From NCBI GenBank assembly GCA_038373865.1, contig JAXGGA010002992.1, forward strand, positions 1 through 64,000: 64,000 nucleotides of DNA. Direction: 5' to 3'. Of the stretch, positions 1-12,000 are shown piece by piece. Origin of the DNA: Uloborus plumipes. Lineage: Eukaryota; Arthropoda; Arachnida; Araneae; Uloboridae. Positions within the stretch are counted from its first letter, which is position 1; every line of letters begins with the position of its first letter. The notes under the pieces are model-generated. The model was not told where the DNA came from, ran no database searches, and saw only the letters and a program-made list of their open reading frames with translations. A program made the translations under genes and the position numbers.

Positions 1-480
1 TCGTTTTTCAACGAGATAGCCAGATATTTGCACCGCGTGATCGAAGCTCGTTTTCGGCATTTATGGATGAATTAAAAAAAAAAAAGACACAATGCAGCTA
101 TTGCAGCTTTAATTGTTGGTGCCATTATTAAACGGAGGAAGAGAAGAAACATTGGTAAAGGTCATGGCTACCAGGGCCGTAACCAGACTATTGTTTCGGG
201 GAGGGTTTTACCGACACATTTCTCGTGAAATCTATGTGATAAATAAAACAATAATATATCTTTCCAACAAAGGAAAAAAAATGATGTGTACAAAGCATCT
301 TCGCCCCAGTTAAAAAAGTGCATTGTTGTGTATGAAATTATATTTGCAAAAACTACAATAAAGATAAATATTGCTGATAAATCAACTAATTTGTACTCTC
401 ATTCAATAATGATAATTTCATTTTCAAATTAAATTGAAAAGTAAATAGGCAAATTAAAAATGAAATAGTAATAATATTAT
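1..480. other. AT-rich stretch, no confident gene
   Basis: No splice-supported or full-length coding region is visible. One plus-strand reading frame ending at the stop at 226-228 contains a short alanine-rich then lysine/arginine-rich run (around 95-165). It resembles the basic N-terminal part of some transposases, but it is too short and too simple to name. The rest is AT-rich. Confidence 0.3.
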
Positions 481-587
481 TTTTCAGCAGAAAAAGGGCA
501 TTAAAAAGAATTTTGTGGAATAGTTTTGAAAAATTTCGGAGGGGGTTTCAACCCTAAAAACCCACCCCTTAAATACGGCCCTGATGG

Positions 588-803
588 CTACTCAGAGAAA
601 TTCAACTTGGATGCTATGAACTTGGATGCTTGGATAAATATGATTGTCATTTTTCTCGCTATTTCCTCATACGAAAATCTTTTTAACGTTCGCAATTTGT
701 ACGTTGGCGAGTGTACGTTCCACAAATGGTCTTTCATTCGCACTTCGTTGATTAAAAATTCGGTAATTTCCGAGCTCCACTCGACATCAACACTCACAGC
801 CAT
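588..803 (-). pseudogene. MADF-domain protein fragment, N-terminal half
   Basis: The minus strand starts at an ATG (803-801) and runs 71 codons to a stop. Residues 9-52 look like the first half of a MADF DNA-binding domain: a tryptophan and LI-type helix (EFLINEV), then LWNVHSPTY, then the YEEIARKM helix. The second MADF half (the W-x-x-L-R region) is missing. Instead the frame enters a short duplicated AACTTGGATGCT segment, and just beyond it (about 530-585) lies a C-rich repeat end (GGGTTTCAACCC type). MADF proteins are host regulators or second-ORF proteins of PIF/Harbinger transposons; I cannot tell which. It could also be a genuine first exon with an unrecognised donor. The domain call rests on pattern recognition only. 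Confidence 0.45.
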
Positions 804-1400
804 GATCGCCAACTTCACGAATGTTTCACGCCACTTCGTAGCGAAGGGGCTGTTGACGTCACAAAATTCCAGCTGCCTGATTGGTTCTTCCGTAAGTTGC
901 CTAAAATTAGAAGCAATTTTTTTCGCAGGGCAGAGAAAAATTGCCTCTATTAGGAGCAACTGTCATTTCCTTTTCACACGCGGGTTTTGGAGCAATCGTT
1001 GGTGGAAACAGGTGGAAAAACAGGTTCCAGATAGAGTTGACGATTGCTTTTGCGGTTACGCTCGCCTGTAATTTCTATCGTGTGACATGGCCTTTATCTT
1101 TATCTAATGCTGATAACAGATAACGGGCCACGTATGTATCGCGAGTAACTCGCATTGTTTTGAAATGTAAATAAAAATTAGTTGAAAATTGTTAATATTT
1201 AAATGTTTTTGATTAAATTAGCACACAAATAAACATCCAGGGAGTAACAGAGGAGTTTTTAGTGTCAATCGTTTAAAATTTAGACGCGTTGATATTTTTT
1301 TTTCTTTTTTTTCAGATAGTTTATTTTATGGAGCATTTACTTGAGAAAATTATATGAAGTTTCGTAATGGCTTTATTTTATCATCGCTTTATTTCTGAAG

Positions 1401-2302
1401 TAGGGGAATGTGGGGCAAAGAGAAATAGTTAAGTTTACTTACCTGCTTCAAAAGGAACAAATGGGAATTTTGTTCTAAAGATTATTGTACGTAAAGAAGG
1501 AATAATGTATTTTGTGATACAACTTTCGTTGAAATATTATTTTTCATCTTTGGCATTTATTTTGTACTTTAAAAAAAAAAAAAAAAAAAGTGGAAAATTT
1601 TCACCTCAAAAAATCATGAGCATAGTGAAAAACAAAATATTTTTGTTATGAAAAATTTTCTATTTGATGATAACAGTAAATTTCATCAAATGAATGCGTA
1701 AATAAACGAAAAAAAAATATTCCTGCATAGTAAACGAATTACTAATAAATGTATAAATGAATTAATATGTGAGAAAAAATAAGTGAGTGAATAAAATGGG
1801 GAATGAATAAGAAAATGAGTTAATGGATGAGTAAATAAATTATTAAAAAAAGAGGTAAGTTAATTAATAAATGAAGAAATGCGTACGTGATTAAATAAAT
1901 AAATGAATAAGTAAACCAATCGGACGATTTCACTTTGCCCGTGTGCACTTGACAAGTTATATTGAACATTTAAAATATAAAAAATGCCTAATATAAACTA
2001 AATAAGGGCTGCACTGAACTCTCAATTAATAGATAATTACGAAAAAATATATTTAAATGATATTTACGAAAAAGTTTCCCTTTTATAATAACAAGAAATA
2101 TTTTTGAAAAACCACAAAAATGACAAAAAAGGTATCAAATTTTGAAAATGGCATGAAAATTATTTTCGTTGATCTTTGGAGCTATTTATTTTTTGACAGG
2201 AATCCGCTATATGTCAAGGAACTTAGTCAAAATATTGCTAGATAGATGGCGCTAAAAACTGTGAAAATATTTTACCATTTCACTTTGCCCCACATTCCCC
2301 TA
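1401..2302. mobile_element. TA-flanked MITE, GGGGAATGTGGGGCAAA family, copy 1
   Basis: The ends are inverted: GGGGAATGTGGGGCAAAG at the left and its complement CTTTGCCCCACATTCCCC at the right, each next to TA. The interior is very AT-rich, with repeated AATGAATAA-like text and no coding potential. A second copy lies at 51930-52792 in the same orientation and shares the subterminal sequence beginning GTTAAGTTTACTTACC. It is a non-autonomous element. The TA target suggests a Tc1/mariner/pogo-like mechanism. Confidence 0.8.
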
Positions 2303-2372
2303 CGTTTTCACTAAAAAGAATAAAATAAAAATATTTCTGAAAAAAAAAAAAAAAAAATAGAACCGACATTAG

Positions 2373-2769
2373 AACTTCAATCGGCAATTGCTCTAAAAAG
2401 TAAAAAATAATTTTAGTCTTTGAATACCATCGATACAACTTTTAGACATAAGTTTTGAAGTCGACGCGAAAATGATAATTCATATAATGTTTATTTTGCT
2501 AACATTTTTCAGAGAAACAATTGAAAATTATGAACAGAATATTTATCCCATTACATAAATATGTGGTTGTCAATGTAATGCATGTGAATGCGATTAAATG
2601 ACCTGGATCCATTAAATTTTGCGTTTATAGTTGAATTGTAGTTTTGTATGATTCTATTTATTGTTTTTTCGCCGACTTCAAAACTTATGTTTAAAAGTAG
2701 CATCAATGGTGTTAGTGGGCAAAGAATAAATTTTTTTTTTTCTTTTTAGAGCAATTGCCGATTGAATTT
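2373..2769. repeat. MITE-like inverted-repeat element
   Basis: Inverted ends TTCAATCGGCAATTGCTCTA (left, near 2376) and the complement (right, ending near 2766) enclose about 400 bp. A second, inner pair of inverted segments (around 2441-2475 and 2665-2700, TAAGTTTTGAAGTCG and its near complement) shows the palindromy continues inward. There is no coding region, and the exact boundaries are obscured by poly-A/T runs on both sides. Confidence 0.6.
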
Positions 2770-3234
2770 CTGAAGTCATTTTTGTTTTTTCAATTTTTTT
2801 TTTTATTTTAAGTCAAAAGTTTGTTCATTGAAACCACCAATATAGGTTTTACTTTAACTTGGCCTACATGTTTATTAGAATAATGAAATTCCATAAAAGT
2901 TGAATTATATTTATTTATTTCTTTTGGTATGTTCCTTGCTTGAGTCTCCGTAGATATTAGTTTTTCATAAAATTGGCCACATCATGAATTAAAATCCTTT
3001 ACTACTATTTCTACCAGGAATTTGTCCTGAATAGCAACAGAGTGTAACATAAGTTCAGCATACTATTTTATTGTGTAAATCTGTCAGTCATTTCAATTTT
3101 TCGTTTGATGATTACACCGAAGTCACGGTCACACAGAAGGTGCGAATGACATCGAATGGGAAATTTTTTTTGTAAGTCATTTGAGAAATAACACATTTAT
3201 AGGATATGAGGTGTGCCTAGGGTAACACATTAAC
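2770..3234. other. AT-rich spacer
   Basis: No gene, RNA or clear repeat boundary seen. Confidence 0.4.
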
Positions 3235-3238
3235 ATAA

Positions 3239-5586
3239 GGGTCATTCCATGTCAAGTGTCCCAAATTTCGAAAAAATCCCCACTCGACCCCCTCCGATTT
3301 TGATGAAAATTTTTTTGGATGTACATATAAGACTTACATGAAACCATACCAAATTATAGCTCTATAAGCCTTATGGTTTAGCCAATAAAAATTATGGAAA
3401 AAAGGCCTCTTTTTCGTGTCTTGAAAAAAATAACCAAATCGTCAAGTTTGTGCTTTTATTGCTCACGACCTAAGACGATTATCAGGCTCAAATTTGGTGA
3501 TTCTGATCACTGTTTAGGGTAGAATAGCCTACTTGTGTAACAAAAGCTCCATACACTGTAGATTTTTTGCAATTTGCTGCCAAAGTTGGTAAAAAATCGT
3601 ATTTTGGTAAATTTTGATCATACGTTATCAGCGTGTATCTGCTGAGAGAATGAATTTCTGAAGCTAATTCTTTCCTCGTTTATAGCCTGATAGTTCGTCC
3701 GAAAGGTGTGGAAGTGGCATCTCGATGGCTCAAATAATTGCTGAATTATGCGAGTTGAAATTCCAGTTAAATTTCTTTTTTCTCAATTTTGTCTCAATTT
3801 CAAAGGGCAATATTTCAAAAGGGTCATCTTGGATTTTAATTTTCTTTACATCATTGGAAAGAACAAATTTTTCTTAACTAAAAAACGTTATTTTTATTTT
3901 TGAGACACACCAGTTTCAAAGGTTATTGCAGGTCAAAAATGTGTACGTCATTCAACGTGAAATCAAAGAAAAAAAGACATAGACCTTAAAAGTTGATGTC
4001 AATTTGTTCTATTAAAATTTACAGGAGCTATTGTACTTATGTTCTGATAGAAAAAAAACCTTTTTTAGATGTTTTTGAACTTTAGTTTTTGTGTGCGCAT
4101 CCGTAAAAACTCAAGAAATGGCAAAAAATAAAGTTTCGTTTTTAACAAAAATAATTATCTTCTTACCGCTGCTATAAGAGCTTGAGTCTTTTCCTATGTG
4201 TTATTTTTAAGCTCTTGAAACAGAATTTCGGATGATATATCACTTGGCAAGGTGTCATTAATATTTTAAATTCATAAAAAACATCGTTTCTTTTTCAAAA
4301 AATAAATAAATAAATAAATAAAAATAATTAATAAATGAGATAAATAATAAATAAAACAGTTAATATGGTGTGTACGTGATAAAAAATATGTATAATAGGA
4401 CTGCAGAGCCATTTTTCTAAAATGCGAAAACGAAAGTTTTCGATAGAGTTGAATATTGCAATTATTTCCACCGTGTAAATAAATGATAACAATAGTAATT
4501 GAAAATATGATAAGTATTAATTGAAAATCCATTCATTATACTGTCGAGGATGTGTTTAGATATTCAGCCTGTGATTGCAATTTGCCCACAAGCAAAATTG
4601 ATGAAAAATGGGAAAATGCTTTTTATGACCTTGAAACATTAATGACCTACAACCTTGCCAAGTGACATATCATCCGAAATTCTGTTTCAAGAGCTTAAAA
4701 ATAACACATAGGAAAAGACTCAAGCTCTTATAGCAGCGATAAGAAGATAATTATTTTTGTTAAAAACGAAACTTTATTTTTTGCCATTTCTTGATTCTTT
4801 ACGGATGCGCACACAAAAACTAAAGTTCAAAAACATCTGAAAAAGGTTTTTTCTATCAGAACATAAGTACAATAGCTCCTGTAAATTTTACTAGAACAAA
4901 TTGACATCTACTTTTGAGGTCTATGTCTTTTTTTCTTTGATTTCACGTTGAATGACGTACACATTTTTGACCTGCAATAACCCTTGAAACTAGTTTGTCT
5001 CAAAAATAAAAATAACGTTTTTTTGTTAAGAAAAGTGTGTTCTTTCCAATGATGTAAAGAAAATTAAAATCCAAGATGACCCTTTTGAGATATTGCTCTT
5101 TGAAATTGAGACAAAATTGAGAAAAAAGAAATTTAACTAGAATTTCAACTCGCATAATTCAGCAATTATATGAGCTATCGAGATGCCACTTGCACACCTT
5201 TCGGACGAACTATCAGGCTATAAACGAGGAAAGAATTAGCTTCAGAAAGTCATTCTCTCAGCAGATACAAGCTGATAACGTATGATCAAAATTTACCAAA
5301 ATACGATTTTTTACCAACTTTGGCAGCAAATTGCAAAAAATCTACAGTGTTTGGAGCTTTTGTTACACAAGTAGGCTATTCTACCCTAAACAGTGATCAG
5401 AATCACCAAATTTGAGCCTGATAATAGTCTTAGGTCGCGAGCAATAAAAGCACAAACTTGACGATTTGGTCATTTTTTTCAAGACACGAAAAAGAGGCCT
5501 TTTTTCCATAATTTTTATTGGCTAAACCATAAGGCTTATAGAGCTATAATTTGGGAACGACTCGTACACTTGACATGGAATGACCC
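3239..5586. mobile_element. Foldback element 1, about 1-kb inverted arms, ATAA target duplication
   Basis: The ends are GGGTCATTCCATGTCAAGTGT at the left and the complement at the right. The left arm (3239 to about 4260) and right arm (about 4640-5586) are inverted copies almost throughout; the right arm lacks roughly 90 bp near its outer end. A spacer of about 380 bp, rich in AATAAATA, separates them. The tetranucleotide ATAA lies directly outside both ends (3235-3238 and 5587-5590), which reads as a 4-bp target duplication. There is no transposase. It is related by its ends to the element at 40317-43309. Confidence 0.8.
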
Positions 5587-5590
5587 ATAA

Positions 5591-6031
5591 GTAAACATTT
5601 GTGACAAAGTGAAAAGTGCGAATAATGTTCTTCAGTGTCTCATGCAATGATGGCACTGTTCCAGTAAAATAAGGATTGATTTCAATGATATTTTGTTCTG
5701 ATTAATAAATTATTAGCGTTAATTTTTCCAAAAAGTAAAAAGATAAAAAAGCAGTATTGAAAAATTCCCGGAAAACAGCTATAGGTACAAATTTGGTCAA
5801 TGTGTATCATAACTCCTATCATATCTATCTATCTTTATAGAAACAACATATTTACAAAGAAGACGATGTTTTTTGTTCGTGCGCGATGCCCTGGGGGAAA
5901 CCTCATCGCAACTATAACATTGAAAATTGGTACAGAATTCGAACGTACTCCAATAGTCTGGTCCTCGATCCTTTTTTTTTTCTACATTTCGAATTAGTGG
6001 TTTTCTTGAAATTAATATTTTTAAGCTAATA
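5591..6031. other. AT-rich spacer
   Basis: No convincing gene or repeat. Confidence 0.3.
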
Positions 6032-6207
6032 CAGTTGACGCTCGATATAACGACCGCCTCCGTCCTACAGAAAACGGTCTTTATAATGAGTGGTCGCTGT
6101 AAGAGGTAGAAGATAGAGTATATTGGGATACGGTTGGGGGTTTTCTCACCGGTCGTTATATTGGGATAGTCTTTATAACGTGTGGTCGTTATAACGAGCG
6201 TCGACTG
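6032..6207. mobile_element. 176-bp Tigger/pogo-type MITE, copy 1
   Basis: TA-flanked element with ends CAGTTGACGCTCGATATAACG (left) and CAGTCGACGCTCGTTATAAC (complement of right). Internal sequence repeats the theme of GGTCGTTATA and GTCTTTATAACG. CAGT termini with TA duplications are typical of pogo/Tigger non-autonomous elements. A diverged copy lies at 17916-18111. Confidence 0.8.
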
Positions 6208-6359
6208 TATTTCACTTATTTCATTAAGGCTTAACTTGATTCGGTAGTGCTCGGATACTGCTTATTTGATTCATCGAAGTTGTGTTCGAAAATAGGTACT
6301 GGTTAATTCGGGATCACTTTGTTTTCGTTTTGTTCATTGCGTATTTTAATGCATAAAAA

Positions 6360-6580
6360 TGTTGGGGTGTTTTTATATGGAAGCTATCACCTTCTACATA
6401 CATGAGGACTGCGTATTATGCGACTTGCCTCCTTACAAACACAGGACAGATTTGCGGCACAGAGAGGTTGAAATAACATCCATGGGTAAGGAGGGACTCG
6501 AACCCGCAACCTCTTGCTTACTAGGAGAAGAATCTACCTCTAGGGCTCCGAAGACCCCGACTACGAATTTGAAAAGTTTT
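6360..6580 (-). repeat. tRNA-derived SINE
   Basis: On the minus strand a region at about 6480-6580 resembles a tRNA: an A-box-like CTAGAGGTAGATT followed about 30 nt later by the B-box GGTTCGAGTCC with flanking G/C pairs (GCGGGTTCGAGTCCC). It continues into a non-tRNA body to about 6360. The stems are imperfect, so this is a SINE head and not a working tRNA gene. No A-rich tail is evident. Confidence 0.55.
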
Positions 6581-7230
6581 CGAACGCTTTCATATTTTCT
6601 ATACTTTTTTTTTTTAACATTTAGGAAAAATTGTCGTTATTGTTCTAGTATTTTATTTTATTTTAATTAAATTTTTTTCCTAAACGTTTTTACGGGCATT
6701 TGACGGTAAAGTGTAGTTAGTCAGTTATTTTATGTTTTAGAGCTACTGGCAATGTAATTTAATGTTTTTTTAAAATTTATTCGGCAGATATTATAGCTTG
6801 CATAGGAAATTTTACTGGATTTTTTAATATTCATCTATAATAGTTGATTTGAAAGTGTTAGCTAGTAATTTTTGAACTTGATGATTTTTTTTAAATTTAT
6901 TTATCGTTTTTACAAAAATAAAATGAAAAAATCATTTTTTTTGGAGAAATTGCTGATGTTATTGGAAAAAAATAATTAGATCTAAAGCACGAGGCCTAAA
7001 ATTTATTTTTTCAAAAGATTGATTTTTTTTTCTATTTATTTATTTTAAAAATACAGATAAATTAAAAGAAAGTATTAAGTTCCAAAATCATTAGAGAACA
7101 CACTTTCAAATCAACATTTGCAGATAAATAATAAAAAGAATAATACATTAAAAATAATAAATTTCACTTAAACTTTAAAAAAAAATCCATGTTTTTAAGT
7201 ATTATGTGGGAGACTTACATATTGCTTAAG

Positions 7231-7290
7231 AGTAGGGGTGCACAACCTGCGGCCCGCCGCGTCGCAACGTGCGGCCCGCTAGTGCATTTA
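7231..7290 (+). repeat. hAT-like terminal fragment (GGGGTGCACAACCTGCGGCCC)
   Basis: A short GC-rich block, AGGGGTGCACAACCTGCGGC followed by a second GTGCGGCCCGC, matches the style of animal hAT non-autonomous element ends. No partner end was found nearby, so it is probably a truncated copy. Confidence 0.35.
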
Positions 7291-7714
7291 ATTTTTTGTG
7301 TTGAAAAAAGAAGAAAAAAAATTGTTTTTAAAAAAAATCGAAGTTTTTCTTTTAACTTAGAGGGGAAAGAAAAAATAAAAGAAGGTTTTTTCCGGATGGG
7401 ATTTTTACCTAAACACACACCAAATAAAATCGCTTCAAAATTCATTTGAGGAAAGATTTCAGGACTTTATACGAAAAAAAGAGAAGAAATGAAAATTTTA
7501 ATTACTAACCAGTAGACAGCTGACCTTTATAGCTTCTCGACACTGATTGACAAAAACCAAATAATTGTTATAGTAACAACCACGACGAAAAAAATAGAAA
7601 AAAAAAAAAAACCCCGCTATTTTGAAAAAGGTTACATGTTTTTTAAATATTCCAATATTCCATTGCTCAAGGCATATGTTTCCAACTTGAATGGTAAGAA
7701 TCATACTTATTTAT

Positions 7715-8000
7715 ACAAATACAAATGTGACGACCACCAACAGGCTCTGGGCCCAACTGGGCTGGTCCTAGCCAAATTATAGACCCCTATGAAGATCAAT
7801 GGCCCTCTTAAAACCATCTACTCCCTTGCTCTTTACCGCCTCTTCCGATAAACTATTCCAAGTTCTCACTACTCTGCTAAAATAGTAATTTTTCAGAATT
7901 TCAAAGATTTAAACAGCTTATAATAATGACCCCTTGTCCTGCTTTCCGTGCAAAACTTTAACCCTATAACATCTTTATGGTAAATGCTTTACAATGTTTG
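7715..8000 (-). mobile_element. CR1-like LINE 3' end, copy A
   Basis: Minus-strand translation near 7880-7780 reads YFSRVVRTWNSLSEEAVKSK and continues to DLHRGL and a stop. This is the usual C-terminus of CR1-clade ORF2 proteins. Further upstream another frame reads GHYYKLFKS, so at least one frameshift or stop is present. The element ends in a short 3' untranslated part with CACATTTGTATTTGTATA. A second 5'-truncated copy in the same orientation lies at 39325-39620. Confidence 0.7.
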
Positions 8001-8805
8001 CATATTTTATGTTTTTTTCGATACCACGTGTAAAGCGTAATTTTAGGGTTTACCTGTAATTTTTCAGCAGTCTTTTAGCATCTGCTTTTAGGTTACGATA
8101 TTTCCTCTTATTTTTGGAATGGTGCACTATACAAATCATATTGAACAAGAATACAAACATATTTTTCAAAACAAATATGTGCATTTTTTTAACAATCATT
8201 TTTTAATTTTTGCACTCACAACCTGGAAAATGGATATTTTTCGATCTAAAAGACGTAAAAAGTAAATTATTTGGAGCTGTTGTTAATGAAGCTATTGAAA
8301 GAGGGAGTTAGTTGTATTGCTGACCTCTGATATATGCAAATCAAGTTTTTAACAGTTGGACTTTTGGAGTTGTAAAAATGAAAACAGAAATTTTCGGATT
8401 AAAATATTTTCAGTATTATTGGTACTGAAATTATTTCACAAACACTGGTTGTTCTAGCATTGAGCCAAAGATCCCCCCCCCCCCCCCTTTTGGTACTGCT
8501 TAGCTTTCTAAGGAATGAAAAACGATTCTCAATGTAAAACTTTATTTAAAAAAAAATTATTATGACAGTCTTGATTGCAACCACTATCAGGTTATGGCAC
8601 CTCGGAGTTCAAAACAAAAATCAGTTTTTACATTTTGATGATTAAATTTCTCTTTCAGAAATTGATAGCATCTCAAAACTGCATTACCTATTTTTTTTCC
8701 CTTCATTGGAAAATGTTTCTAGCATTTAAATTTCATAATTTGAATGTAACATAATTTAATATCAAATTTAAATATTAGAGAATATTTAATGTTTTACTTT
8801 TTCAG

Positions 8806-9016
8806 ATCGTACTGCCTTAATCAACAGCAAGCCTTCATCAACTGGCTTTCGTCAAAATTCTCCAAACTTGTTTCGTTTTTTATCTTCTGATACAGCAGCA
8901 TACACAGCAACATATGATTTTGAAACACTTACTGTAACAGCACCAGACGACCACATTTTGCATGTTGAATTAAACAGGCCAGAATGCTACAACGCTATGA
9001 ATAAAATGTTTTGGAG
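8806..9016 (+). CDS. ECH1: ECH1 exon (first recognised)
   Basis: The acceptor TTTTTCAG precedes 8806 and the donor GTTAGT follows 9016. It carries two bases of a split codon, 69 codons, then two bases (AG) of an arginine codon. It encodes a putative targeting peptide ([11 protein letters not shown]) and the start of the crotonase fold ending NAMNKMFW. The missing upstream exon must end in phase 1. Confidence 0.9.
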
Positions 9017-12000
9017 GTTAGTAATGAATGTTTTGATTTATTTTATTAATTCAGAAGAGCAATTTTTGTTACAATAACTTTTCTGTGGAATCATACTCAT
9101 GTTTTTGTATAATTCAATGTGTATTACTTCCAACTTGTTCATTCTTTTAAAGTTATTTGATACCGTAAAATAGGGTGAATCGAAACACTTTTCAGGTTTA
9201 ATTGTAAAAAAAGTAGTTAAAAGATTTATTTTTAATTTGATTTTTTGGGTAAAAACTTCGGTCTTGCTTTGCTTTTGATATTCCAAGCAAAGACAAAAAT
9301 TTTCGAACAGTTATTATTCATATATATAGGAATTTAGGGGTGTTCCGAATCACCCCGCTGATAGGGGTCAATCGGAACACATGTTAAAAATTTTATTGTT
9401 TTCAATTTAACCTGTAATAGGACACACAAACATGAGTAATATTGATAGGGGAGAATAAGAACTGATAGTTACTGTCAAATAAAACTTTATTTTCTATACC
9501 AGTAAAGGATTATAATTTGTCAGAATTAAAAATAATTCTGAACTTATGAGAAATTAAAATTAATTTTAAGAAATGCTTTTGAATTAAAATACAAAGCTTT
9601 AACATAAATTGAAGTCGCTTATGTCGTCCACAAATATGTACTTGGCCTTAAAACTAGCAGTTGTGGCTTGGCTTAAGTTTTTTAAGAATATCTTCTGGGA
9701 TGAACGCTGCCTTTTCTTTAGTTTCTTGAAATCTCTGGTTTTTGGGTATTTTCCCGTAAGATTTTCCCACTTATTCATCACTGTCTGTGTGCTGCACTTT
9801 TGCTACATGAAGTCTGTATGACTTTCCCCCATGTATTTTAGGTAAAAAGAAGTCTCCTGGAGCAAAAATCTTTTTAAATCTGCAACTTTCTGTCATTCTA
9901 AGATCTAGGTTGCTCACGAGAAGATAAAAACAGTAACAAAACCTTGTTCTTATTTTGACTAGAGAAATTTAGGTTAGAATCTTGATTTTTCAAACAGTTT
10001 CCTTTAAATAAGTTTGAACTGGAACAACAAAACCAAGTGTTCCGATACACCTCGCAAATTTTTTTCCTATGTCATTTTTCAGTATTCTTCATTTTTATGA
10101 CACAATTTTTAAAAAATGTAAATTCTAACGTGGTATTCAGTTGCTCAGATACATGGATAATTGAAACATACCACTTTTAGGTTTAAATTATAGGAGGGTT
10201 TGTACTTGCATATGAAGTTTTACAGTCTATGAAAACGTGATGTTTTCTAACATTCCACGTGCAGCCCTCCTTATAAGGCAATAACGTTGCCAGATTGACA
10301 AAAGTAATTTTTTCCTACTTCCTATGATCTTACCTTTCTAAAAAAAATTTAATGGTGAAAAATACCCAATAGTATATTTATGAAGAATTTCTTTGTATGG
10401 TCGGGAAGTTTTGTTCCGATTGACCCCGCTGTTCCTATACACCCCATTTTACGGTACATTCAAAACAAGTCCATTGCCTTTTCAAGATAAATGCAAAATA
10501 TTAAGCAGCTACAATTTTAAAGGCAAATGGATGTCATACCATGTGATGAAGTTGTTCAATTGAAAAATATACTATTTAGTATTAAGCAATAAGTTACCGC
10601 CCCTGAGTCAGGGCTAAGGCACAACTACATGCAATATACCAACAGCCCGGTTATGCCATCCAGACACTGGAGTTTCGTCCTGATTCTGACTCATCAGTGG
10701 GAACAGACAGTAACCAAGCTGAAAGATGCCATCTTACAGAAGTCAAAAGTGCCAATAAACTGGTAGCTAAAGTAGATTTAAAAAACCCAAGAGAGACTGG
10801 AAATGGTATGGTTCTACTTGTACATTGAATGCAAAGTTTTGGGTATTAAACAGTAAGTAACCACCCCTAAACCTGGGCTAAATCAGAGCTGCATGCAATA
10901 TTCCTACACCCCGTTAGGCTATCCTGTTTTAACTTGTTGTAATCTCTTGTTGTGTTTGTTAACTTAATAAAGTGTTAAAATTATTATTTAGCTATAAAAC
11001 TTTCATTTTCTTGAACAAATAAAACAGCACACTTACATGAAATAGAGAATTTAGAATAGAGAATCCGATTTTTTGCTAGTTTCCCTATTCTGACGAATGC
11101 AGATTTTCATACCGTTACAAACAAAAGATTGAATTTCTGCTGAGCCTTGAACCCCAATGTGATTTTCTGTTGTATCACCTGAAAGCTAGTAAAATGGGCC
11201 AATGTTTGGAAGATTTGACTGGGTGTAGCTCATGCGGTTGTTTTTGAAAATTTCGATTGAAAGCTGTAGTGCAAGTTTATTTCTGAGTGTTTCCAATGTT
11301 TCAAAGCTTGTAGCTCACTGTAAAGTGCGACTATTTTAATGGAAAAAATGCCTTTGTAGGATTTAGTCTATTCTTCTCAAATATGTCTTTATTTCTGTAT
11401 AGATCTTACAGTAAGTTCAGAAATCGGTCTTTTTCTCAGAATTTTGCCTTTTCTAATTTTTCTTATATCTACCATAACTCGGTAATGGTTATGAATAGGA
11501 CATGGTAATGGGTGGTTCTATGTTCCCCCTGGGCTGTTCTGTCACCCTTTTTCCAATGGCAGGTTTGGTCAAATTCATTCTGTATATGTATATTATTCAT
11601 ATTTTCTAGGGAAATGCTTGATTGTTTCCGAAAGATTCGTGATGACAGATATTGTAGAGCAGTTATTATCTCAGGATCAGGACAACTTTTTTCTGCTGGT
11701 AAGGTTAAACTATTATTGCTTTAATGATTTCACTATGATTATACAGTAAACACCTGTGTTACCCGTTGGTTACATTCCACAAAAAAGCTACATGGATCAA
11801 AACCCCAAAAATTAAGACTTGGGAATAGTGTTAATTTTGTGGTTAGGTTCTATACATAAAGAAAATACTTCTTTCTAGTGATAGACAAACGTATATTAAT
11901 TTTAATGTGTAATTATTTTGATACATATGTACAACATGCATAAAGAAAACATGAATAAATGAATAGTTTACAAAAAGAAATTGTTTATGATAGTATTTGG

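Noticed and set aside
88..228. Short Ala-rich, then Lys/Arg-rich frame near the left edge, resembling a transposase N-terminus
   Set aside because: Too short and low in complexity, with no motif that separates it from chance.
526..1071. 181-codon plus-strand frame
   Set aside because: It is antisense to the MADF fragment, whose minus-strand frame has the recognisable domain. It also spans a repeat end and a duplication.
8470..8488. C-run (and similar G or C runs near 23220, 27380, 39236 and 51846)
   Set aside because: Homopolymer tracts with no evident function. They may also contain length errors.
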